NCBI GenBank assembly: GCA_900546915.1
Contig: UREY01000002.1
Span: 78,072-142,071, forward strand
Length of the DNA: 64,000 nt
Direction: 5' to 3'
Source: an uncultured Eubacteriales bacterium
Lineage (GTDB): Bacteria; Bacillota; Clostridia; Oscillospirales; Oscillospiraceae
A model generated the notes under the pieces. It was given only the letters and a program-made list of their open reading frames with translations. It was not told the DNA's origin and ran no database searches. The position numbers and the translations under genes are program-made. How positions within the stretch are numbered: position 1 is the first letter of the stretch; each line of letters starts with the position of its first letter. Below are positions 1 through 6,944 of this stretch, piece by piece.

Positions 1-571
1 ACTGCGAGGAAAGGGGCTCCAGGTCCTTCATCGCTGCCTGGAAGCCTGCTGTGTCCTCCTGATCCAAGGCTCTCTGGGCTTTCAGCAACAGCTCATAAGC
101 CTCCACCTGCCGGTCCTTTGCCCCGTTCTGTTCCTCCAGGCTCTGATAGCTTTCCTGCAAAGCGGCATACTTCTGCTCCAGCTCCTGGATTTTGTCCTCC
201 GCCGTTTTGAAATCCGTCCGGCTCTGCTCCAGCTGGGCCTGGAGGGTCTGGCACTCCTCCGCCAGCTCCCGGTTATCATCCTGCAGCTGCTCGGCCCGGG
301 ACAAGGCGTTGTTTGCATTTTGGTTGAGCTCTGATATGGTCTGGCGGGAGTCTTTTTGCTGCATCAAAAAGGAAAACAGGACCAACACAAAGGCCACGCC
401 AAATAAAATGGCAATATAGGTCATCAGCGCCTTGTTTCGATTGGGCGCCGGCGGCTCCTCCTTGTGGGGCGCCTCTTCCCCTCCGGCCGGCTGTTCCTCA
501 ATCAATTGTCCCACTTTTTCCAAGAGCTCGTGACTGGTCTTGCGGTTTTTTCTGTCTTGCCGCTTTCTCAT
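1..571 (-). CDS. Coiled-coil single-pass membrane protein, C-terminus off window
   Basis: Partial gene; about 190 residues are visible and the 3' end lies beyond base 1. The N-terminus is basic (MRKRQDRKNRK), followed by an acidic/proline stretch, one membrane segment near residues 49-69 (TYIAILFGVAFVLVLFSF) and then a long Glu/Gln/Leu-rich coiled coil. The topology suggests a cytoplasmic N-terminus and an external coiled coil. Its ATG overlaps the parB stop by four bases (568-571), so it is probably translated by coupling with parB and belongs to the parAB operon. I do not recognise a named family. The position hints at a role in the envelope or in chromosome organisation, but that is inference only. 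Confidence 0.75.
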   Translation of the reverse strand, partial: MRKRQDRKNRKTSHELLEKVGQLIEEQPAGGEEAPHKEEPPAPNRNKALMTYIAILFGVAFVLVLFSFLMQQKDSRQTISELNQNANNALSRAEQLQDDNRELAEECQTLQAQLEQSRTDFKTAEDKIQELEQKYAALQESYQSLEEQNGAKDRQVEAYELLLKAQRALDQEDTAGFQAAMKDLEPLSSQ

Positions 572-1452
572 GGCTCTCTCTGCGCCTCCTTTGGCAAGGT
601 TTGTAAGGCTTCATACAGCCGTTGCAGATCCTCCGGGCCGTAAAACTCCAGTTCAAAACGGCCCTTTCGTTTGCCGGTAACAATCTTCACGCCGCGGCCC
701 AACCGGCGAGACAGGGTCTTTTCACATTCGGCCACATAGTTCACCTGTAACGTCCCGGTAGGCGGTTCCGGCTTGGGTTCCCGGCCCAAACTTCTGCACA
801 GCGCCTCGGCCTGCCGCACGGAAAGATCCAGAGATACAATTTTTTGGGCTGCCTCCTGCCGTTTTTTTCCGTCCTTCAGGCTTAAAATGGCCCTGGCGTG
901 TCCGGGACTCAGCGCTCCGGAGCGAATCTGCTCCAATATATCCGCCTCCAGGTTCAGCAGCCGCAGGGCATTGGCCACCGCAGGGCGAGACTTTCCCACC
1001 CGCCTGGCGGCCTCCTCCTGGGTCAGGCCGTAGTCCTCCAACAGGCTGTGATAGCCCTGCGCCTCCTCCACTGGGTTGAGATCCTGGCGTTGGAGATTTT
1101 CAATGAGCGCCAGCTCCATGGCCTGCCGGTCATCGGCCTCTATTACCAAAGCCGGAACCTCCGTCAGTCCTGCCATTCGGGCCGCCCGCCAGCGCCGCTC
1201 TCCGGCGATGATTTGGTAATAGCCGGAATGGGGCATCTCCCGCACCGTCAGGGGCTGCAGAATGCCATGTTCCCCAATGGAGTCCGCCAAAGCCTGAAGC
1301 TCTTCTTCATTGAAATCCCGACGGGGTTGGTCCGGATTGGGCTCTACCTTTTGTAGGGGCAGCTGCCGAAGCGAGCCGTCCGCCTCCGGGCCCTGGTTGT
1401 AGTCGCCGAGCAGAGCCCCTAGGCCTCTGCCCAGTCCTTTTTGCTGGGCCAT
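568..1452 (-). CDS. parB: Chromosome-partitioning protein ParB (Spo0J type)
   Basis: A CTP-dependent DNA clamp that loads at parS and spreads to organise and segregate the origin region. The 294 residues show the family order. A short N-terminal tail (GLGRGLGALLGD) matches the ParA-contacting peptide of Spo0J proteins. The ParB/Srx nuclease-like domain contains the GERRWRAAR motif near residue 86 and ENLQRQDLNPVEEA. A helix-turn-helix (QEEAARRVGKSRPAVANALR) and a C-terminal dimerisation region follow. The gene starts 4 bp after parA and overlaps the next gene by 4 bp, forming one operon. Two perfect parS sites lie just upstream of parA. Noc is the alternative paralogue, but the parA linkage favours ParB. 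Confidence 0.95.
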   Translation of the reverse strand: MAQQKGLGRGLGALLGDYNQGPEADGSLRQLPLQKVEPNPDQPRRDFNEEELQALADSIGEHGILQPLTVREMPHSGYYQIIAGERRWRAARMAGLTEVPALVIEADDRQAMELALIENLQRQDLNPVEEAQGYHSLLEDYGLTQEEAARRVGKSRPAVANALRLLNLEADILEQIRSGALSPGHARAILSLKDGKKRQEAAQKIVSLDLSVRQAEALCRSLGREPKPEPPTGTLQVNYVAECEKTLSRRLGRGVKIVTGKRKGRFELEFYGPEDLQRLYEALQTLPKEAQREP

Positions 1453-1456
1453 GGTC

Positions 1457-2212
1457 TCATCCTTTCTGCATCATTTCTTCCGCCAAAGCGTGATACGCCA
1501 CTGCGCCGCGGCTGGTTCGGTCATAAGCTCCAACCGGCAGCCCATGACTGGGCGCTTCTGCCAGGCGGACATTCCGGGGAATGGCGGTGCGGAATACCTT
1601 GCCCGGAAAATGCCGCCGAACCTCTTGGGCCACTTGGGCCGAGAAATTGGTCCGGCCGTCGTACATGGTTAAGACAACGCCGTAAATCTCCAAGTTGGGA
1701 TTGACGCGCCGCTTCACCGCCCGCAACGTCGCCATCAAATCGCTAAGGCCCTCCAGGGCATAATATTCGCACTGCACCGGAACCAAAATGCCATCGGCCG
1801 CACACAATCCGTTTAATGTCAACAGCTCCAGGGAAGGGGGGCAGTCTACGAATATGTAGTCAAATTTCTCCTTGAGCGGCTCTAAAACCCGGCGCAGCTG
1901 ATGTTCCCGGTCCTGGGCGCCGATGAGCTCCACACCGGCGCCGGCCAACGCGCTGCCGGAGGGCAGCAGCCAGCCGAACTGCGTCTGCACCAAGACCTGC
2001 TCTGCATCCGTTCCGTTGATCAGCGCGTCGTATACCGTTTTTCCAATCCGGCGTTTGTCCGCCCCCAGCCCGGAGGTGGCGTTGGCCTGGGGGTCAAAAT
2101 CGCAGAGTAAAACCCGCCTCCCCCATTCCGTCAGGGCGGCGGTTAAATTTACAGCCGTAGTCGTCTTGCCCACGCCGCCTTTTTGGTTTACAATGGAAAT
2201 GATCCGGCCCAT
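1457..2212 (-). CDS. parA: Chromosome-partitioning ATPase ParA (Soj type)
   Basis: A Walker-type ATPase that works with ParB in origin segregation; in Bacillus the homologue Soj also controls DnaA. The 251-residue protein has the deviant Walker A motif KGGVGKTTTAVN near residue 11 and the Walker A' region CDFDPQANATSGLG. The Walker B-like segment is FDYIFVDCPPSLELL. Length and the absence of a long N-terminal DNA-binding domain place it in the short chromosomal Soj class. It is the first gene of the operon, preceded by a promoter whose upstream flank carries a parS site, so ParB loading could influence its expression. Confidence 0.96.
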   Translation of the reverse strand: MGRIISIVNQKGGVGKTTTAVNLTAALTEWGRRVLLCDFDPQANATSGLGADKRRIGKTVYDALINGTDAEQVLVQTQFGWLLPSGSALAGAGVELIGAQDREHQLRRVLEPLKEKFDYIFVDCPPSLELLTLNGLCAADGILVPVQCEYYALEGLSDLMATLRAVKRRVNPNLEIYGVVLTMYDGRTNFSAQVAQEVRRHFPGKVFRTAIPRNVRLAEAPSHGLPVGAYDRTSRGAVAYHALAEEMMQKG

Positions 2213-2262
2213 CCCATGCCTCCTCCCCGGCGCCGCCTTGTTTTTCCAAAGGCACTTGGGTT

Positions 2263-2290
2263 ATTATACCACAGCGGCCCGGATTTGCAA
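2263..2290 (-). promoter_or_regulatory. Predicted promoter of the parAB operon
   Basis: On the minus strand TTGCAA (2290-2285) and TATAAT (2268-2263) are separated by 16 bp and lie about 50 bp before the parA ATG. The parS site at 2297-2312 ends six bases from the -35 hexamer. Confidence 0.65.
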
Positions 2291-2296
2291 CGTTTT

Positions 2297-2312
2297 TGTT
2301 TCACGTGAAACA
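2297..2312. promoter_or_regulatory. parS site 1 (perfect)
   Basis: The 16-bp palindrome TGTTTCACGTGAAACA matches the Firmicutes parS consensus exactly. It lies in the intergenic gap between the zinc-ribbon gene stop (2315) and the parA promoter, and is the expected ParB loading site. Confidence 0.95.
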
Positions 2313-2314
2313 GT

Positions 2315-2665
2315 TTATTCATTGGGCTGCGTCAAATTGGTCACATAGTTCTGGCCAATGGTGGGCTTGGGCGTCAGATGCTGAGGAAGAAAAATCAGCA
2401 GGGCCGCCAAAAGGAGCGTGATGCAAGTCAGCGCCAGACAAATCCGCACCAGGACCCGTTGCCGCTTGCGCAAAATCAACAGCATTTCCTCCGCCTTTTG
2501 CGGCTTTGGCAATTTCTTCCCACGCCGCTCCAGATCTGCAGGCGGACGTTTGGGAAGGATCACCGGTGTTTCACGTGAAACAGGATAGGCCTCCATCTCT
2601 GCCAAGCACCGGTCACAAAAAACATGGGGGGATTCAATCTCCATCCCGCATCTTAAGCAGTGCAT
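2315..2665 (-). CDS. Zinc-ribbon membrane-anchored protein, unknown function
   Basis: A 116-residue protein with an N-terminal zinc-ribbon (CLRCGMEI then FCDRCL, two CxxC pairs). A basic linker follows, then one membrane segment near residues 75-93 (ICLALTCITLLLAALLIF), leaving a short C-terminal tail outside. The start is set by GGAGG seven bases before the ATG. It lies immediately upstream of parA on the same strand, and its reading frame contains a perfect parS site, translated as VSRET at residues 28-32. No function is recognised; this looks like a conserved clostridial protein of the parAB neighbourhood. Confidence 0.8.
   Translation of the reverse strand: MHCLRCGMEIESPHVFCDRCLAEMEAYPVSRETPVILPKRPPADLERRGKKLPKPQKAEEMLLILRKRQRVLVRICLALTCITLLLAALLIFLPQHLTPKPTIGQNYVTNLTQPNE
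2567..2582. promoter_or_regulatory. parS site 2 (perfect, inside a coding region)
   Basis: A second exact TGTTTCACGTGAAACA, 255 bp from the intergenic site. It is embedded in the zinc-ribbon gene, where it encodes Val-Ser-Arg-Glu-Thr. Confidence 0.95.
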
Positions 2666-2687
2666 ACCTACGCCTCCAATCGTTGCT

Positions 2688-2716
2688 ATTGTACTACAAA
2701 ATAAGGCCTGCGTAAA
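2688..2716 (-). promoter_or_regulatory. Predicted promoter of the zinc-ribbon gene
   Basis: On the minus strand TTTACG (2716-2711), a 17-bp spacer and TACAAT (2693-2688). An inverted repeat GGCCTG-N6-CAGGCC (2705-2722) straddles the -35 hexamer and could be an operator or part of a terminator. Confidence 0.5.
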
Positions 2717-2830
2717 CAGGCCGGCGAAAAAAAGCTGTATGCAATCGGAAAAACAACAAAATAGAGTGGAAAATCACCAGCTCCCGTAGTATAATGAAAC
2801 GGAATTCCAAAACAGCATAGGAGCAACGCC

Positions 2831-3133
2831 ATGACAAAGGAAGCGCAATTTGCCCAAGCCTGGGCGAACTGTTGGGCGGAAATGGATGCGCTTAAAATTC
2901 CAACCGTCCGGATGCGCCGGGAGGCCGACCGCTTCGGCGCCGTTGCCGCCGCGCACCGCATTCTGTCCGGCCGCCGCTGCAGCGACGGCTTTCAGCGCCT
3001 CATACAGCTGGGTCACTGGAACCTGAGTCTGGAGGCGCTCGTTCTGCAGCCGCAGTGGGGCAGTCTGTTTCGCGATGAAGAGGCCAACGAGGCACTCTCC
3101 CGCTTATTGGAAGCAGGCTGCCGCCTGTGGTGA
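2831..3133 (+). CDS. Hypothetical protein, 100 residues
   Basis: A soluble, Trp-, Arg- and Leu-containing protein of 100 residues with no membrane segment or metal motif. Visible blocks are SGRRCSDGFQRLIQLG in the middle and LFRDEEANEALSRLLEAG near the end. It has the look of a small conserved protein rather than a random frame: the ATG has TAGGAG seven bases upstream and a possible TATAAT lies about 40 bp before it. It precedes asd on the same strand by about 60 bp. I do not recognise the family and give no function. Confidence 0.6.
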   Translation: MTKEAQFAQAWANCWAEMDALKIPTVRMRREADRFGAVAAAHRILSGRRCSDGFQRLIQLGHWNLSLEALVLQPQWGSLFRDEEANEALSRLLEAGCRLW

Positions 3134-3194
3134 GCGGTATGCCTACATTTTAATTAATTTGGTCACACCGTTCAGCCCGAAGGGGAGAAAGGAA

Positions 3195-4211
3195 ATGATC
3201 GCCATGAAGCAATATACCGTAGCCATTTTAGGCGCCACCGGCGCCGTGGGCCAGGAGATGAAACGCGTCCTGGAGGAGAGAAATTTTCCTGTGGGAAAGC
3301 TCAAGCTGCTGGCCAGCACCAGAAGCGCCGGAAAAATGGAGACCTACTGCGGGGAGTCCCTTGCCGTTGAGGAGGCCAAGGAAAGCGCATTCCGGGGCGT
3401 GGACCTGGTCCTCGGCGCAGCAGAAAATGAGATCGCCCAGCGCTTTGCCCCGGCCATTCGCGCCGCCGGCGCCGTATTTGTCGACAACTCCAGCGCGTTT
3501 CGCCTGGACCCCGACGTCCCTCTGGTGGTTCCGGAGGTCAACCCCGAAGACGCAGCCCACCACAGCGGCATCATCGCCAACCCCAATTGTACCACCATCA
3601 TCACCGTCACGGCCGTCGCCGCTCTGAACCGGATCTGTCCCATTCGTAGTATGGTCGTCAGCACCTATCAAGCCGTCTCCGGCGCCGGGGTCGCCGGCAT
3701 CGAGGAGCTGCACGCCCAGGTGTCTGCCCTGGAGGCCGGACGCCCCGTTGCGGCGCAGGCCTTTCCCCATCAAATCGCCTACAATCTCATCCCCCAAATC
3801 GGCGGTACGCAATACCGGGGCTACACCTCAGAAGAGATGAAGATGCAGAATGAAGGCCGCAGAATTCTCCATTTGCCGGAACTCTTAGTATCCTGCACCT
3901 GCGTCCGGGTCCCGGTGATACGCAGCCACTCCATTTCCGCAACCCTTCGGTTTGCACGTCCCCTGTCTGTGGAAGAGGCGCGCGCCGCCATGGAAACCGC
4001 GCCGGGCTGCCGTCTCATGGACCAGGTGGATGAGGGGATCTACCCCATGCCTTTGGACACATCCTCCCAGGATTTGGTCTATGTGGGCCGGATTCGCCCG
4101 GATCTCACCGACCCTGCCGGGCTTTGCCTGTGGTGCTGCGGCGATCAGATTCGCAAGGGCGCCGCCACCAACGCCGTGCAAATTGCGGAGCTGCTGTTCC
4201 TGGGAAAGTAA
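3195..4211 (+). CDS. asd: Aspartate-semialdehyde dehydrogenase
   Basis: Reduces L-aspartyl-4-phosphate to aspartate semialdehyde with NADPH in the cytoplasm, at the branch to lysine/diaminopimelate, threonine and methionine. The N-terminal Rossmann motif (VAILGATGAVGQEM) and the catalytic-cysteine motif (ANPNCTTI) are present. A C-terminal region with typical VRVPVIRSHS follows. About 338 residues is normal for the family. An ATG at 3195 follows GGGGAG by seven bases; a second in-frame ATG at 3204 follows AGAAAGGA and is equally plausible. Stop codons of asd and the convergent dus gene are one base apart, with no terminator between them. Confidence 0.95.
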   Translation: MIAMKQYTVAILGATGAVGQEMKRVLEERNFPVGKLKLLASTRSAGKMETYCGESLAVEEAKESAFRGVDLVLGAAENEIAQRFAPAIRAAGAVFVDNSSAFRLDPDVPLVVPEVNPEDAAHHSGIIANPNCTTIITVTAVAALNRICPIRSMVVSTYQAVSGAGVAGIEELHAQVSALEAGRPVAAQAFPHQIAYNLIPQIGGTQYRGYTSEEMKMQNEGRRILHLPELLVSCTCVRVPVIRSHSISATLRFARPLSVEEARAAMETAPGCRLMDQVDEGIYPMPLDTSSQDLVYVGRIRPDLTDPAGLCLWCCGDQIRKGAATNAVQIAELLFLGK

Positions 4212-4212
4212 G

Positions 4213-5163
4213 CTATTTGAGGTCCCGTTTGATTCCGGCCGCGATGGCCTCTGCCTCGGCCATGGTCGCAATGTGCGAAATCCGCTCTTTGTAATAGCCG
4301 CTGTACGCCACGCCCCGAAGATACCAGGCAAAGTGCTTCCGCGCCTCCAGGCAGGCAATATGTTCCCCCTTATCTTGCCGGGCCAAGTGAAGCTGCTCCA
4401 AAGCCGTATCCATCCTGGCTGCCAAGGGTGGCCTGGGGGGAATCGGCCGCCCCTCCAAAGCGGCGTTCACCTCCTGGAAGAGCCAGGGATCGCCAAACAC
4501 GCCTCGCCCCAGCATGAGAAAATCCGCTGCAGACCGCTTTTGGCACTGCACTGCGGCCTCCCCGGAAAAAATGTCTCCATTGGCAATTACCGGAATGGCA
4601 ACCGCCTGCTTGACCTGACGGATGGTATCCCAGTCCGCCACGCCGGAATACAGCATGGCCCGGGTCCGGCCATGAACCGCAATCGCCTGTGCGCCCGCGC
4701 CGGCCACGGCCTGAGCCAACTCCACAACACAGAGGTTGCCCCGGTCCCAGCCCAGACGGCACTTCACCGTAACCGGCACGGAAACGGCCTTTGCCACCGC
4801 CTCGACAATCCGCGCAGCCAACGGCACGTTTTGCATCAGCGCCGCGCCGTCTCCGTTGCGCACCACCTTGGTCATGGGGCATCCCATATTGATATCCAAG
4901 AAATCGCACCCTGAGATCTCCACCGCCAGCGCCGCCGCCTCCGCCATGATGGCGGGATCACTGCCGAAAATCTGCGCGCCCATGACAGAGCCTTCATTTC
5001 TCCGCAGCAGCGCCGCACTTTTCCTGTCCCGGTATACCAGCGCCCGGGAAGATACCATTTCCGTCACCGTGAGGCCGGCCCCCAGCCGTGCACAAACGGT
5101 GCGGAAGGCCCAATCCGTCACCCCCGCCATCGGCGCCAAGGCCAAACGGCCGGGAATTTCCAA
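4213..5163 (-). CDS. dus: tRNA-dihydrouridine synthase
   Basis: A flavin-dependent enzyme reducing uridines in the D-loop of tRNA. It shows the family N-terminus APMAGVTDWAFR, the conserved NMGCPMTKV with its catalytic Cys, VTVKCRLGWD and IAVHGRTR. FMN-binding IANGDIFSG is also seen. The length of 316 residues is normal. The start is unsettled: a TTG at 5163 is used here, but the residues upstream (RIGNLEIPG) match the usual Dus N-terminus and point to an upstream start such as CTG at 5178, nine bases after GGGGG. It is convergent with asd. Confidence 0.9.
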   Translation of the reverse strand: MEIPGRLALAPMAGVTDWAFRTVCARLGAGLTVTEMVSSRALVYRDRKSAALLRRNEGSVMGAQIFGSDPAIMAEAAALAVEISGCDFLDINMGCPMTKVVRNGDGAALMQNVPLAARIVEAVAKAVSVPVTVKCRLGWDRGNLCVVELAQAVAGAGAQAIAVHGRTRAMLYSGVADWDTIRQVKQAVAIPVIANGDIFSGEAAVQCQKRSAADFLMLGRGVFGDPWLFQEVNAALEGRPIPPRPPLAARMDTALEQLHLARQDKGEHIACLEARKHFAWYLRGVAYSGYYKERISHIATMAEAEAIAAGIKRDLK

Positions 5164-5275
5164 ATTTCCAATTCGCAGAAGAATCTACCCCCAACTCGGA
5201 TTTGTCTTTATCATATCATAAACACGAAAAAATCACAACCAACATCGCCATACCATGCTCAAGGAGGTGTCTTTT

Positions 5276-5566
5276 ATGCCAGGTCCCGGTAGAGGTCGAA
5301 TGGGCGGTCCCGGAGGCCCTCGCGGAGGTCCCGGTGGCCCTGGTGGCCCTCATGGCGGCCCCGGTGGCCCTCACGGAGGTCCCCGCGGCGGTTTTAGAGG
5401 CCCAGGCTTTGGTCGGCCAGGGTTTGGGGGACCTCCCCCCAGGCCGCCCCGCCGGTGGGGGCCGCACGGTTACCACCGCCACGGTTGTCTCGGCTGCTTC
5501 ACGCTTGTGTTGACGCCGGTTCTGCTCACCGTTCTGGCTGTCGTGCTCTTTGCCATTCTCGGATGA
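5276..5566 (+). CDS. Glycine/proline-rich small membrane protein
   Basis: A 96-residue protein whose first two thirds are Gly-Gly-Pro repeats with interspersed His, Arg and Phe. A His/Cys patch (HRHGCLGC) and one C-terminal membrane segment (LVLTPVLLTVLAVVLFAILG) follow. AAGGAGGTG at 5261-5269 sits six bases before the ATG at 5276 and decides this start over the ATG at 5255. No relatives or function are recognised. The repeat is both a DNA-level and a protein-level repeat and may vary in copy number between strains. The gene stands alone between dus (opposite strand) and the dCMP deaminase gene. Confidence 0.75.
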   Translation: MPGPGRGRMGGPGGPRGGPGGPGGPHGGPGGPHGGPRGGFRGPGFGRPGFGGPPPRPPRRWGPHGYHRHGCLGCFTLVLTPVLLTVLAVVLFAILG

Positions 5567-5745
5567 GCCGGTAGTCTGCAGCGCGGAAAGCTCCCCAAAT
5601 CACTGCTTGATCGGACCGTTTTCCGCAGCCTGCTCAGGCAATTTTCACAGCACATAGACGCCGGGCTGCCTCCGGTTGCGGCATCCGTCCGTACCCGGAG
5701 GCCAAAACCGTGGCGCTCTTATGACAAAAGAAAAGGACGATTGAC

Positions 5746-6228
5746 ATGAAACGACAGGATTACATCACCTGGGACGAATATTTTATGGGTGTCGCTATGC
5801 TGGCTGCCCGGCGGAGCAAGGATCCCAATACGCAGGTCGGCGCTTGCATCGTGTCACCTGAGAATATCATCATCTCCACCGGCTACAACGGTCTGCCCAA
5901 CGGCTGTTCGGACGACGAATATCCCTGGGGCCGGGATGGAAAAGAAACCAAATACCCCTATGTGGTCCACGCCGAACTGAATGCCATTTTAAACGCCAAC
6001 GGCCGGGACTTAAGAGGCAGCCGCCTGTATGTCGCCCTATTTCCCTGTAATGAATGCGCCAAAGCCATCATTCAATCCGGAATTCGCGAAGTTTTATATC
6101 TGTCCGACAAATACGCCGAATCACCGGCCACCCAAGCCTCCAAGCGCATGCTGCAATCCGCCGGCGTCGTTTACCGGCAATTAAACCCCAAAACCCAGGA
6201 AATCACTTTGAATCTGTCTGGGGAATAA
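5746..6228 (+). CDS. Deoxycytidylate (dCMP) deaminase
   Basis: Zinc-dependent deamination of dCMP to dUMP, feeding thymidylate synthesis. The 160-residue protein has the cytidine-deaminase zinc signature: HAELNAI near residue 71 gives the His ligand and catalytic Glu, and PCNECAK near residue 99 gives the two Cys ligands. The N-terminal TWDEYFMGVAMLAA and SKDPNTQVGACIV are typical of the dCMP/ComEB family. ComEB is the alternative name for the same fold in Bacillus. It appears monocistronic. The 179 bp upstream (5567-5745) shows no clear feature. Confidence 0.93.
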   Translation: MKRQDYITWDEYFMGVAMLAARRSKDPNTQVGACIVSPENIIISTGYNGLPNGCSDDEYPWGRDGKETKYPYVVHAELNAILNANGRDLRGSRLYVALFPCNECAKAIIQSGIREVLYLSDKYAESPATQASKRMLQSAGVVYRQLNPKTQEITLNLSGE

Positions 6229-6363
6229 TTGGAATATGGCGGGGGAAAATAGAGCAGAGCCGTTTTGCTTTCAGAAAGATCACTTCTACTGCTTTGCCGG
6301 CCTGTCCCCAGCCGAAGCCGTTCTACATCGTTGAGGAGAATTGTGAAAATCTCAAAATTTTCC

Positions 6364-6392
6364 TTTACAATTGAAATAGCTTATGATATAAT
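6364..6392 (+). promoter_or_regulatory. Predicted rpsO promoter
   Basis: TTTACA (6364-6369), 17 bp and TATAAT (6387-6392). Transcription from about 6399 would give a leader of roughly 118 nt before rpsO. The leader contains a CTGGC-TGTA-GCCAG hairpin and a CGGCA/TGCCG pairing. Confidence 0.8.
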
Positions 6393-6516
6393 GGAAAAGC
6401 TGGCTGTAGCCAGATTCCCATATTTCGCCCGCCGCTCAGTTTCGGGATACCGCCGACGGCACTCCACTGGCCCATTCTTAGCTGCCGGGCAAATTACGTG
6501 AAAGGTGGAACCAAAC

Positions 6517-6783
6517 ATGATTCAGAAAGAAAAGAAAACCCAAGTCATTGCCGAATACGCAACCCATGAGGGGGACACCGGTTCTCCCGAGGTGCAGATC
6601 GCCATTCTCACCGCCCGGATCAACGAGCTCACAGAGCATCTTCGGGTTCATAAGCACGACAACCACAGCCGCCGGGGCCTTCTGATGATGGTCGGTAAGC
6701 GCCGTAATTTGCTGGATTACCTGGCAAAGAAAGATATCAACCGGTACCGCGCCGTAATCGCCAAGCTGGGCATCCGGAAATAA
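6517..6783 (+). CDS. rpsO: 30S ribosomal protein S15
   Basis: The primary 16S rRNA-binding protein of the central domain of the small subunit. The 88 residues match family length and contain [29 protein letters not shown] and KRRNLLDYL, all hallmarks of S15. The ATG at 6517 is preceded by AAAGGTGG at good spacing; the upstream in-frame GTG at 6505 overlaps that site and is rejected. A strong promoter and a roughly 118-nt leader precede it, suggesting the S15 autoregulation known in other bacteria. A terminator and then pnp follow, as in many bacteria. Confidence 0.97.
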   Translation: MIQKEKKTQVIAEYATHEGDTGSPEVQIAILTARINELTEHLRVHKHDNHSRRGLLMMVGKRRNLLDYLAKKDINRYRAVIAKLGIRK

Positions 6784-6792
6784 CGTAAAAAG

Positions 6793-6819
6793 AAAGGGCG
6801 GCTTTTGTCGCCCTTTTTT
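6793..6819 (+). terminator. Intrinsic terminator after rpsO
   Basis: AAAGGGCG and CGCCCTTT pair around a TTTT loop, followed by six T residues. pnp lies just downstream without an obvious promoter of its own, so partial read-through is likely. Confidence 0.85.
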
Positions 6820-6845
6820 AGATTTCCTTTTCTGTGCGGGAGACA

Positions 6846-6898
6846 TTTAGCAGTTGAAAGCGCCGCTGAAGCGTTCGGCGGTGGTTTCAAGTGCTAAA
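6846..6898 (+). promoter_or_regulatory. Long imperfect hairpin in the pnp leader
   Basis: A 53-nt inverted repeat. Bases 6846-6867 pair with 6877-6898 over about 20 base pairs, interrupted by only two G-G mismatches (6853/6891 and 6860/6884), with a 9-nt loop. It lies between the rpsO terminator and the pnp ribosome binding site. In Escherichia coli a pnp leader hairpin is cut by RNase III to start PNPase autoregulation; a like role here is inferred from position and shape. Confidence 0.7.
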
Positions 6899-6944
6899 CC
6901 TCCCAACCAGAGTCCAAATTATCACATGTAGGAGGTCGCTTTCC

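Noticed and set aside
5290-5420. CRISPR-like repeat array in the Gly-rich region
   Set aside because: The repeats are short, contiguous and in frame (GGN GGN CCN codons), with no unique spacers.
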